Shown piece after piece: positions 1 through 7,416 of a stretch of DNA of 35,934 bases. Source of the DNA: Limnochordia bacterium (GTDB lineage: Bacteria > Bacillota > Limnochordia > DUMW01); assembly GCA_023230925.1 (NCBI GenBank), contig JALNWK010000025.1, forward strand, positions 1-35,934, read 5' to 3'. The notes below the pieces were generated by a model. That model did no database searches, was not told the DNA's origin, and saw only the letters and a list, made by a program, of their open reading frames with translations. The position numbers were made by a program, and so were the translations under genes. The number at the start of each line of letters is the position of its first letter. The stretch's first letter is position 1.

Positions 1-32
1 ATACTACTCAGATATGGTATGATCTCATCTAG

Positions 33-96
33 TGACACCGCTGTAACCTCCGTGTTACTCTGAATAACTACGGGGTTCTCGGTGTCATCTCTTTTT
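33..96 (+). terminator. Long hairpin followed by T-rich tract, probable terminator of an upstream gene
   Basis: An 8-bp outer stem, TGACACCG (33-40) with CGGTGTCA (80-87), encloses a second stem of about 8 bp with one bulge (45-53 with 70-77) and a small 4-bp inner stem (54-57 with 65-68). The structure is followed by TCTCTTTTT. Stem plus T-run on the plus strand fits a Rho-independent terminator for a gene left of the window. The elaborate stem could also be a structured leader of the next gene. The call rests on base pairing only. Confidence 0.5.
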
Positions 97-193
97 CCTT
101 CCTCTATATGAAAAGAATGGTTACTCTTTCGTCATTTACATATTCCTGATTTACTCCCCCCAATATCTAAATACGCCCTTTCTCATCATTGTT

Positions 194-3100
194 ATGCTTA
201 TGGCTCTATTTGCAGGGGCTGAGGCAAAGGTAAACGATCTCAATACCGAGGCGACGAAGACTCTGATTGAGGAGTCCTTTGGGCAGATGATCATTCTTGA
301 TGTACGGGAACTTGATGAATATGAGAGCGGGCATATGCCTGGCGCAGTCTTGATTCCACTGGGTGAACTTGAGAATAGATTAGGTGAGTTGGATCGTCAA
401 AAAGAAATACTAGTGGTGTGCCGTAGCGGAGTGAGGAGCAGGGAAGGAGCCGAAATACTTGCGCAGGCGGGATTTCCAAAGGTATACAACTACACCGGTG
501 GTATGGCCGCTTGGGACGGTCCTGTGGCAGTGAGCACCCATCGTGCAAAGGTGACACAGGCAAAAACCTACATAGAGTTTATCTTGGATGCATCTTTTAG
601 TATGTATGAACTTCTAGACGATGGTAGGACCCGCATGGACGTGGCTAAGGAAGTCCTGCGCGAAGTGATTACAGGCTTGGTGGACCGACCCGATCTGGAA
701 ATCGGTCTGCGGGTCTATGGCTCTAGCATACGGGGTTTGAGCCCCTGCGTTGATTCAGCACTATTGCAGCCCTTTGGAAGGGTCGATGAAGTACGCTCAT
801 CAATACTAGCGATCGTTGAAGCCGTGAAACCATCGGGGAAGACCCCCATTGGTTATTCATTGGAACAGGCAGCATTGGATTTTCCCAAGGGAAATGGGCA
901 AAACGTGATCGTGTTGGTTACCGATGGGGAGGAAAGTTGTGGTGCAGATCCTTGTGCTATATCCCGAAAACTGCAGGCGGAAGGGATCATTGTTGAGCCA
1001 TATGTGGTGGGATTCGCTCTTACACCATCGGCTGAAAAGAAAGTGAAATGTATAGGAAAGTACTTTTCTGCCAATGATGAGGTGACTTTGAGTAAGGCCC
1101 TTAACTCCATTATGGCCGAGGTTGTATCTCCCCCGCAGTTAGAGGTGCAAGCCTGGGGTGCCAGTGTCAATCTAACAGGAAAGACTGTCTTTGAGATTGT
1201 CGACGCAGCAGGCAAGGCTGTTACCTATCAGGCACAGCGCTCCGAGGAGACAATGATTCTCTCGCTTAATGAAGGGGTCTATAGGGTCAAGGCTACCTAC
1301 CAGGTGGATGGATATGATCTTGTTGCTATTCAACCGGGAGTAAGGCTTCAAAAGGGAGAGACTACAAAAGTCCGCTTGGATTTCGGAGCGTTACAGGGCC
1401 ATGTGCAACTTAGGGCAAGGGCCGGGAAGCAAGATGTGAGTGATGGTGTTACTATCAAGGTTCATCGGGCCAGTTTGCCGACTAGTGTAGTATGGAAGGG
1501 AGTGCCTCCCACCGCAGTGTTAGGCGTTGGCCTGTACGAGTTTACGGTTACTCTGAAGGAGTACCCATCACTAGTGAAGAAGGTCAGCTCCTTTATCTAC
1601 CCAGACCAGCAGACCACCCTTGAAATTGACTTTGGTGAGATACTGGGTAAGATCGTCATCAAGGCAAAAGCTGGCGATAAAGCGATCCCTTCTTCGATGT
1701 TAACGGCGAAGCTTTACTCTGGTGGGGATATTGTAAAGGAGTTTACCGCACACCCACAGGGCTTGGAAGCCTCCGTACAACCAGGGTTCTATAACGTTCT
1801 TTGTACTTACCTTGGGGAACCGGTCCAGACGAAAACCGCCGAAGGTGTCGAGGTGCAAGCGCTGAGGACACAGGAACTGGAGTTCATCTTTGCGGTTCCG
1901 GGTAGGCTTGTGGTTAGTGTGACAGACAATGGACGGCCAATTAGTGACGTCAAGGTCCAATTGTGGCAGGAAAATAAGCTAATCAAGTTCCTTGATCAAA
2001 TGGCGGGTCAGCCGGGAGTATTTATGGTTGACCTTTGGGAGGGAAACTACGATCTAGTTGTTACCCCGTCCATGGGTGGCTTTGGTGAAATCCACATCGG
2101 GAACTTGCAGATCCAGAATAGTAAGACCCTGGAAAAGAGTGTCCCGCTAGCTTCAGGTAAACTAAGGATCAAGTTGATCTCTGAGGGTAAGTTGTACTCG
2201 TTGGCGCAGACCAAGGTTGGGGTATACAGACATGTTAGTGGTCACACCACACCGGTAGATTATATAGATGACCTGAGAGAAATGGAAAAGGGTGTATTTG
2301 AAGGTAACCTCAAGGAAGGTACCTATGATATTAAGATTACCGGTCTTGGTCAAGGCTTTAATGACATAGTCGTAACGAAGCTAGTACTACCGGCAGGTCA
2401 GACCCTAGAACGTACTGTCGATGTGGATGGGAGGGGAACCCTTCGCTTTAAGGTACTGTCCGATGGAAAACCATACACGAATCCAGGTATGCGATTGATG
2501 CTCTATGAGCATGACCCTGACGTATCAGACTATCAATTTTACTACAATGAGGAGTATGTAGGTGATGCAGAGCAGGTATCGAAGGGCATCTATGAGCAGA
2601 AGCTTAGGGAAGGGACCTACGATCTTCTAATGCTTTCCATCGGCGAGGGTTTCTCGGATGTTGTAAGACGACGGATTGTTATCAGAAGTGGCGAGGTGAC
2701 TGAAGAAAATGTCAACATTGGTGGTAAAGGTAAGCTTCGCGTAAACGTAACGCAGGGTGGAATTCCCATAGAAGAGTATGAGTGTCGTCTGATGCTCTAT
2801 GAACATGATCCCGAGGAATATGACCCAGAATACCAGGAGTATATTTGTGAATTAGAAATGCTTTCCTCAGGTATCTTTGAACAGACTCTTAGAGAGGGTA
2901 CCTATGATTTGCTGATTATCGATGAATTTGACAGCACTTGGTTTAGGAAACTGACTATTGAGGCGGGGCAGACACTGCAAAGGATGATTTCGCTAGCAGC
3001 CCTAGGCAAGATCCGGTTTCGGGTGTCCTTGAACGGAATGCCCTGTGACGATGAACAGGCGCGGTTAATGCTCTATCGTCATGATCCTGATTTATATAAG

Positions 3101-3286
3101 CATCAGCAAGACTATGTTACTGATGCTGAAATGATCAGGAATGGACTATTTGAGGCAGAGGTCAAGGAAGGAACCTATGATCTTCAGGTTTATCTCTATG
3201 AGGAATACTGTGACTATTGGATGCGGGAAGTGGTGGTGAGTGCCGATAGTATCAGGACAATTGATGTTACAGTTGAGGTGAACTAG
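194..3286 (+). CDS. Exported rhodanese - von Willebrand A - eight-repeat beta-sandwich protein
   Basis: The 1030-residue protein starts with a hydrophobic stretch ending AGAEA before KVN, a likely signal-peptide cleavage site. Residues 15-112 are a rhodanese domain with LDVRE (35-39) and the active-site loop beginning at Cys76 (CRSGVRS). Residues 125-312 are a VWA domain with MIDAS residues D132-x-S134-x-S136, T217 and TDGEE (243-247). Residues 315-1030 form eight units of about 84-98 residues: 315-400, 401-483, 484-567, 568-653, 654-746, 747-844, 845-937 and 938-1030. Most carry a (K/R)EGTYD-type strand, and the last three share RLMLY(E/R)HDP. The units resemble CnaB or carboxypeptidase-regulatory sandwiches. 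A surface adhesion or scaffold role is inference; the sulfur-transfer substrate is unknown. No ribosome binding site precedes ATG 194, and the frame stays open upstream to 68, so the true start is uncertain. Confidence 0.8.
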   Translation: MLMALFAGAEAKVNDLNTEATKTLIEESFGQMIILDVRELDEYESGHMPGAVLIPLGELENRLGELDRQKEILVVCRSGVRSREGAEILAQAGFPKVYNYTGGMAAWDGPVAVSTHRAKVTQAKTYIEFILDASFSMYELLDDGRTRMDVAKEVLREVITGLVDRPDLEIGLRVYGSSIRGLSPCVDSALLQPFGRVDEVRSSILAIVEAVKPSGKTPIGYSLEQAALDFPKGNGQNVIVLVTDGEESCGADPCAISRKLQAEGIIVEPYVVGFALTPSAEKKVKCIGKYFSANDEVTLSKALNSIMAEVVSPPQLEVQAWGASVNLTGKTVFEIVDAAGKAVTYQAQRSEETMILSLNEGVYRVKATYQVDGYDLVAIQPGVRLQKGETTKVRLDFGALQGHVQLRARAGKQDVSDGVTIKVHRASLPTSVVWKGVPPTAVLGVGLYEFTVTLKEYPSLVKKVSSFIYPDQQTTLEIDFGEILGKIVIKAKAGDKAIPSSMLTAKLYSGGDIVKEFTAHPQGLEASVQPGFYNVLCTYLGEPVQTKTAEGVEVQALRTQELEFIFAVPGRLVVSVTDNGRPISDVKVQLWQENKLIKFLDQMAGQPGVFMVDLWEGNYDLVVTPSMGGFGEIHIGNLQIQNSKTLEKSVPLASGKLRIKLISEGKLYSLAQTKVGVYRHVSGHTTPVDYIDDLREMEKGVFEGNLKEGTYDIKITGLGQGFNDIVVTKLVLPAGQTLERTVDVDGRGTLRFKVLSDGKPYTNPGMRLMLYEHDPDVSDYQFYYNEEYVGDAEQVSKGIYEQKLREGTYDLLMLSIGEGFSDVVRRRIVIRSGEVTEENVNIGGKGKLRVNVTQGGIPIEEYECRLMLYEHDPEEYDPEYQEYICELEMLSSGIFEQTLREGTYDLLIIDEFDSTWFRKLTIEAGQTLQRMISLAALGKIRFRVSLNGMPCDDEQARLMLYRHDPDLYKHQQDYVTDAEMIRNGLFEAEVKEGTYDLQVYLYEEYCDYWMREVVVSADSIRTIDVTVEVN
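2153..3286 (+). repeat. Four most similar tandem repeats of about 93-98 codons in the VWA protein
   Basis: Units start near 2153, 2432, 2726 and 3005. Each opens with G-K/T-L/I-R-F/I/V and contains (K/R)EGTYD. The last three also contain the nearly identical DNA for LMLYEHDP (around 2498, 2792 and 3068), indicating fairly recent duplication. Four more diverged units precede them, from about 1136. Confidence 0.8.
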
Positions 3287-3325
3287 GAATATTATCGGTA
3301 GTAGTCCACAGCTTTGGGACTAGTT

Positions 3326-3359
3326 GCAGCGTGCCAGAAGGAGCAAGCTGGCACGCTGC
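3326..3359. terminator. Perfect 12-bp hairpin between convergent genes
   Basis: GCAGCGTGCCAG (3326-3337) pairs perfectly with CTGGCACGCTGC (3348-3359) around a 10-base loop, 40 bases after the VWA gene stop. It has no long T-run on either side. The position between convergent genes suggests a bidirectional transcription end. The remaining stretch to 3502 holds only a weaker inverted repeat (CAAGGGG 3455-3461, CCCCTTG 3484-3490). Confidence 0.5.
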
Positions 3360-3502
3360 CCTCATGTTATCCCCTGGGAAATAGGGTGGTGTCATCGGGA
3401 AGGTTTGGAGTAATATCTTTTGATAGGTAGGTCATCATAGGGGGAGTATTGGGACAAGGGGCGTCGTGATTGTAGCACCGGCACCCCTTGGAGAATCCAA
3501 CC

Positions 3503-4261
3503 TTAGAATGCGAAGTTTAATCCCGCGTAAATACTGCTGACTCCCGCGGGTTCGTGAAAGTAATCATTACAGCAACTAGATACACCGTTGTACACCTCGG
3601 CTACATAGCCTAACTCAAGCCCAAGACCGCTGTTGAAGACGTAGCGGAGTCTTGCCTTTAGTTCATGTCCTGTCCCTACGTAGTCGTCATATTCGTACTC
3701 CTCTTCGGTTGCTGCGACTCCTACGCCTTCCCCGTCTTCCTCTAACTCAAATGTGGTGGTGTATACGAAGGGGAGAAAGGCATATCGGACCGATGCGGAG
3801 AAACCCTTGGTTGCAGGTGTTACAGCTTCGAACCCAACCTTAAACCCACCACCTTGGTTCTCTAGTGTGTAACCGGAAGAGTAGTACGAGTCGTATTGGG
3901 AAAGGTAACGGGAGTAACCTATCAGTATACTTACGCTGTCGGAAAGCTTTAGTTTCCCGCCCAATTTGGTGTTCGTGTATCCGTAAAAGTTAATACCGTA
4001 GTCGTCCGGTTCTGCCAATTCTGCTTTTCCGAACATATGTTCAACTTCAAGCTCCAAATTGGTAGTTAATGCTACTTTCCCTGCGAAGGATAAGAAGGAC
4101 ATATCGTTATTGATCCTTCCATACAGCCAATGATCTGAAATACGCAGACTGCCTTTCATTACGTTAGCTCCGAGTTCAACTCTGCTGGCGAAGACTCCCG
4201 TTGACACAAACAACATGACCACCAATGTACAAACAACGACTTTACAGCGGCTTTTGAACAA
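3503..4261 (-). CDS. Putative outer-membrane beta-barrel protein
   Basis: The 252-residue protein has a clear signal peptide: a basic start (MFKSRCK), a hydrophobic core VVVCTLVVMLFVSTG and an AxA-like end at VFA. The mature part is rich in alternating polar/aromatic strands with Gly and Tyr turns, for example SILIGYSRYL, FSASVRYAFLPF and KARLRYVF. It ends in GLNFAF with a C-terminal Phe, the usual signal for outer-membrane barrels. Length fits an 8-10 strand barrel. The start is TTG at 4261, chosen because AGGAGG lies 7 bases upstream. It stands alone, convergent with the VWA gene and behind a consensus promoter. Ligand and function are not recognisable. If it is a barrel, the organism has an outer membrane. 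Confidence 0.75.
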   Translation of the reverse strand: MFKSRCKVVVCTLVVMLFVSTGVFASRVELGANVMKGSLRISDHWLYGRINNDMSFLSFAGKVALTTNLELEVEHMFGKAELAEPDDYGINFYGYTNTKLGGKLKLSDSVSILIGYSRYLSQYDSYYSSGYTLENQGGGFKVGFEAVTPATKGFSASVRYAFLPFVYTTTFELEEDGEGVGVAATEEEYEYDDYVGTGHELKARLRYVFNSGLGLELGYVAEVYNGVSSCCNDYFHEPAGVSSIYAGLNFAF

Positions 4262-4315
4262 TGAAATCCCTCCTGAAATCCTTTCTAGAAATGGGGATTA
4301 TTAACATACACATAA

Positions 4316-4345
4316 ATTATATAATGTGGACAAACCTCATGTCAA
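4316..4345 (-). promoter_or_regulatory. Consensus sigma-A promoter of the beta-barrel gene
   Basis: On the minus strand TTGACA (4345-4340) and TATAAT (4321-4316) are separated by 18 bases. Both hexamers match the consensus exactly. The predicted start near 4309 gives a leader of about 48 bases containing the AGGAGG site (4274-4269). Confidence 0.75.
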
Positions 4346-4587
4346 TACAGACAGTAGACCAATATTACTACAGTCACCCAAAAGCGCATAGTCAGGCCAA
4401 TTATCCCAATAATGTCAATTGCAGGGACATAGCGGACAGAAGAGTGGGTCTGGATGGATGAAAAGGTCAAGGTGTTCCGAAAAAAAATAAGAGGCTCCCA
4501 ACATCGATGTTCTTTAGTAACATCATATGGTGATCGGTGCAGGAATATGAGAGTATCACAGTAGAAATCAGCGAGACAAGCAAGCTC

Positions 4588-4597
4588 TGCAGGTGCG
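4588..4597 (+). repeat. Left target-site duplication of the insertion sequence
   Basis: TGCAGGTGCG is repeated exactly at 6489-6498, directly abutting both ends of the element. A 10-bp duplication is within the range known for the IS4 family. The bases outside it are CTC on the left and GAG on the right. Confidence 0.9.
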
Positions 4598-4616
4598 CTG
4601 GGGTTTTGACATAAGC
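4598..4616 (+). repeat. Left terminal inverted repeat
   Basis: Nineteen bases match the right end at 18 positions; the only mismatch is base 17 (A here, G on the right). Confidence 0.9.
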
Positions 4617-4685
4617 TTTCTCGGTTCGGATGCCGTTTTATTATCCGGAAAACTTTTTTCGTCAGTAAGCAGGAGAATGGAAATA

Positions 4686-4725
4686 CTTCGCGAAGTTACC
4701 AGGTAATTACATTCCTTCGCGAAGG
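4686..4725. repeat. Two copies of the palindrome CTTCGCGAAG ahead of the transposase gene
   Basis: CTTCGCGAAG occurs at 4686-4695, and the extended palindrome CCTTCGCGAAGG occurs at 4714-4725. Both lie inside the element, between its left end and the transposase start. They could be operator or transposase-binding sites, or hairpins limiting translation from outside transcripts. Only the symmetry is seen. Confidence 0.5.
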
Positions 4726-4736
4726 GTAGTGTTGGT

Positions 4737-6443
4737 ATGGCTCGATCTACGGGACCTGATTCTAAGCTAGGACAAAAGAAGTTGGAAGCACGTAAGGCCA
4801 TGTTTGAAAGAATCGGATGGGAGGTCGCCGAACGTAACGACGAGGCTGTTGCTAAGACGGTGGCAAATCGGGAGCCGATTGACTCTGTACACAACCTGGA
4901 TCAAGCAGGGCTTCTGGATGCTTTTCTAGCCTTCTTGCGAGAGATTGGATTTATGGACTTTCTGGATAAGATAGCACCGAGTCGCAGACAACGATTCATA
5001 GTGCCATCAGCCTTGATAATACTTACGTATATGGTTAAGACATTGTTGGGGATCGAACATATGTATGCTATGCCAACCTTGCTGTTCACTGATCCGGCAA
5101 TGATGAGAGTAATGGGGTTTAATGCTCGCTGGATAGATGAGGGTTTATGTCGTCGTTCCCATGAGAAAAGAGGAGAGGACAAGGAACCTCCCAAACCTTT
5201 TAGTGCTCAAATGGTGGCTAACTTCATAGCTGATTTGTTAGTTCGTGAGTCAGCGAGGTTCTTCAACATGGCAATACGCTGTTTGGCCAAGTTTGGGGCT
5301 TTTCCATCTGAAGTTACGTTAATCATTGACGGTACCGACGTAGAGACAACAGCAAAGTGCAAGGGGGCAGGCAAAGTTACGAGAACAAAGACCATGACCA
5401 CCGCTTCCGGACGAACTAAGTCTGTCGAGGTCGAGGTATTTGGATTTAAAGCTGTCGTTGCCTACGATCTAATTACAGAGATTCCCGTTGCGGTGATCGT
5501 CACGAAAATTCAGCGCCATGATACCTGTTGCACCAAACGGTTGATTCGACAAGCAGAGGAGAATCTTGCTCCAGGTGGTGTCCGTATTGCCAAGGTGCTC
5601 GTTGACAGAGGATTTCTGGACGGTTCAACTATGGCTTGGCTCGATCAGCGGGATATCTTCTTTGTGGTACCGGCTAGGCATGATATGCAGGTCTACAAAG
5701 CAGCTCGCGTTTATGCCGAACAGAATAGAGGTTACGTCCAAACACGTACCCGGACCGTTACACAAGGACATGGTAAGAATCGTACGAAGGAAGTCCTTAA
5801 AACCGAAGTGATTGGGATTAAGGACCTTCATTTCTGGGATTCCTATAACGATCCCGAAGACCTTAAGCGAATGCGCCGTCGCGGATATCGTCCCAAGCCA
5901 ATTAATGCCGTGGTAGTGCGCATCTGGGATAACAAGGAATACGGCCCCGGTGGCAAGGTGGTTTACCTTACTAATCAACCTGTGGAAAAGCCGCTCGAAA
6001 CCTTTGATAACTACGATGGCCGCTCACTCATTGAAAACACTCTATTTCGAGAAGGTAAACAAGCCTGGGCTTTGGAAAACATACCCCAGAAAAACCAACG
6101 GGCAGCGGTGGCTCACATTTTTATCACCTTTGCCATGGTTGCACTTACTATGGCATACCGCACATGGATGAAGGAAGAAGAGGATGAAGAATCACTCTAC
6201 GACGTTTCCACCCGAATGAGTCGTGCAGACAGCTCAGATGAACCCCTTGGTGTAAGACGATGGCGGCGCGAATTAAAAAAGGCCGTAGCAGATTACGTTA
6301 TTGTATTTCAAGGGGCATACTATGGGATTTTCCATGTAATGGAGTTCTCTGTCTTAGCCGGCTATACGTTAAGACTTTTACCTGAAGAACTTGGTACACC
6401 GGAACAAATATTCGCTCGCTATGGACTTGATTCACCAAACTAG
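4737..6443 (+). CDS. DDE transposase, IS4-like
   Basis: The 568-residue protein has the DDE catalytic pattern: IDGTD (Asp198), VLVDRGF (Asp290) and a C-terminal Y-x2-R-x3-E block (Y426, R429, E433) with Lys441 following. This resembles the YREK signature of IS4-family transposases, although the E-to-K spacing is one longer than the classical form. A helical region with basic residues precedes the catalytic core, and a long insert between the second Asp and the Glu fits the beta-rich insertion of this group. The ATG at 4737 follows a GAAGGG site about 10 bases upstream. The gene fills the element and appears intact, so the enzyme may be active. It catalyses cut-and-paste movement by family analogy. 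Confidence 0.9.
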   Translation: MARSTGPDSKLGQKKLEARKAMFERIGWEVAERNDEAVAKTVANREPIDSVHNLDQAGLLDAFLAFLREIGFMDFLDKIAPSRRQRFIVPSALIILTYMVKTLLGIEHMYAMPTLLFTDPAMMRVMGFNARWIDEGLCRRSHEKRGEDKEPPKPFSAQMVANFIADLLVRESARFFNMAIRCLAKFGAFPSEVTLIIDGTDVETTAKCKGAGKVTRTKTMTTASGRTKSVEVEVFGFKAVVAYDLITEIPVAVIVTKIQRHDTCCTKRLIRQAEENLAPGGVRIAKVLVDRGFLDGSTMAWLDQRDIFFVVPARHDMQVYKAARVYAEQNRGYVQTRTRTVTQGHGKNRTKEVLKTEVIGIKDLHFWDSYNDPEDLKRMRRRGYRPKPINAVVVRIWDNKEYGPGGKVVYLTNQPVEKPLETFDNYDGRSLIENTLFREGKQAWALENIPQKNQRAAVAHIFITFAMVALTMAYRTWMKEEEDEESLYDVSTRMSRADSSDEPLGVRRWRRELKKAVADYVIVFQGAYYGIFHVMEFSVLAGYTLRLLPEELGTPEQIFARYGLDSPN

Positions 6444-6469
6444 CACATGGTTTCTCTTTTTTTCGCCGG

Positions 6470-6488
6470 GCCTATGTCAAAACCCCAG
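6470..6488 (-). repeat. Right terminal inverted repeat
   Basis: Read on the minus strand it starts CTGGGGTTTTGACATAGG and mirrors the left end. It begins 27 bases after the transposase stop codon. Confidence 0.9.
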
Positions 6489-6498
6489 TGCAGGTGCG
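6489..6498 (+). repeat. Right target-site duplication
   Basis: TGCAGGTGCG is identical to 4588-4597. It is followed by GAG, which mirrors the CTC before the left copy. Confidence 0.9.
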
Positions 6499-6583
6499 GA
6501 GTTTGACAGGGATAATACAAGACCATGTCGAACAACAACATGTTTACTACAGTTTCTATGAGGAATCTGTGAGGTGAAAGAGA

Positions 6584-7312
6584 GTGTGTAGCTTTTTCTC
6601 AACGGAACCAATAGTTGTTGCCCATCGGGGTGCAGCGCACTATGCTCCCGAAAACACCCTTGCCGCATATCGCAATGCAGTGAGACTTGGCTATCGATAT
6701 GCCGAGACCGATGTCGGATTGACCAAAGATGGATATTGGATCTGTTTACATGACGATCGGGTTGATCGTACAAGCAACGGACAAGGATTAGCCAGGGACA
6801 TGACCCTTAGGGAGTTGAGGAAACTAGATTTTGGAGGCTGGTTTGCTCAGTCCTTCGCCGGAGAACGGGTTCCGTTACTAGATGAGCTTCTACAGTTGTG
6901 CGAAGAGAGTAAGATGAGACTCTTGGTCGAGATTAAAGATCGGGTCCTTTCCGAACAAGAACTACAGGGTTTAGTAGACAAGATCCATGAACACCACATG
7001 GAAGAGCAGATCGCGTTCATTTCATTTCATTGGCAGCACTTGGATCGAATCCATTGTCTCGATGAGAAGTTCTGGCTCGGATATCTAGCAACAGAGATGT
7101 CCAATGAAAGATTTCAAAGCATCAAGGCGACAAATCGATTTTTTATTGATGTGCATCGCTTCCCTAATGGGGAACCGATAGAACTGGCCCAAAGGACTAG
7201 TGTTCCTATTGTTGTGTGGACTGTAAACGGGAAGGATGTGCTCGCTCAGATGCTAATGAAGGGTATTGGCATTATTACAACAGATAAGCTCCTTCCTGGG
7301 GATCTTGCTTGA
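6584..7312 (+). CDS. Glycerophosphodiester phosphodiesterase
   Basis: The 242-residue protein is a single GDPD TIM barrel of normal length for the cytoplasmic UgpQ-like class. It shows the catalytic HRG (14-16), EN (23-24), the metal pair Glu41/Asp43 in ETDV, the second catalytic His56 in LHDD followed by DRTSNGQG, and the VEIK strand (Glu116, Lys118). No signal peptide is visible. These enzymes hydrolyse glycerophosphodiesters to glycerol 3-phosphate and an alcohol. The GTG at 6584 is chosen because GAGGTG lies 7 bases upstream. The insertion sequence ends only 95 bases before the start. A GATAAT hexamer at 6511-6516, just right of the element, could be a -10 box but has no good -35 partner. 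Confidence 0.92.
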   Translation: MCSFFSTEPIVVAHRGAAHYAPENTLAAYRNAVRLGYRYAETDVGLTKDGYWICLHDDRVDRTSNGQGLARDMTLRELRKLDFGGWFAQSFAGERVPLLDELLQLCEESKMRLLVEIKDRVLSEQELQGLVDKIHEHHMEEQIAFISFHWQHLDRIHCLDEKFWLGYLATEMSNERFQSIKATNRFFIDVHRFPNGEPIELAQRTSVPIVVWTVNGKDVLAQMLMKGIGIITTDKLLPGDLA

Positions 7313-7322
7313 GGACGGGACC

Positions 7323-7350
7323 TTGACAAGTCCTCCCACTAATCTATAAT
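7323..7350 (+). promoter_or_regulatory. Consensus promoter of the beta-mannosidase gene
   Basis: TTGACA (7323-7328) and TATAAT (7345-7350) are separated by 16 bases. Both hexamers are perfect, and the predicted start near 7357 lies about 60 bases before the coding start. Confidence 0.75.
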
Positions 7351-7416
7351 TCATACAGAAGTAGTGCTCAATCGCTAAGGGCAAGGACTGCGATTACCGA
7401 GGAAGGATTGGTACTA

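Larger units (their letters stand above)
4598..6488 (+). mobile_element. Complete insertion sequence, IS4-like, 1891 bp
   Basis: The element starts CTGGGGTTTTGACATAAGC (4598-4616) and ends with the inverted copy CTGGGGTTTTGACATAGGC (6488-6470), 18 of 19 bases matching. Exact 10-bp direct repeats flank it. It carries one intact transposase gene and no passenger gene. Intact ends, intact reading frame and identical target repeats suggest a recent insertion. The target lies between the beta-barrel gene's upstream region and the GDPD gene, so it may separate the latter from its original promoter. Family assignment rests on the duplication length and the transposase YREK-like motif. Confidence 0.92.

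Noticed and set aside
4261..4461. A 66-codon plus-strand frame upstream of the insertion sequence
   Set aside because: It overlaps the consensus promoter and leader of the beta-barrel gene on the other strand and lacks a ribosome binding site.
4598..6488. Composite transposon or passenger cargo
   Set aside because: Both inverted repeats belong to one 1.9-kb unit holding only the transposase, and no second copy of the ends is seen in the window.
6501..6516. TTTGACA plus GATAAT as a complete promoter for the GDPD gene
   Set aside because: The two boxes are only two bases apart, so they cannot act together; no suitable partner lies at 16-18 bases.
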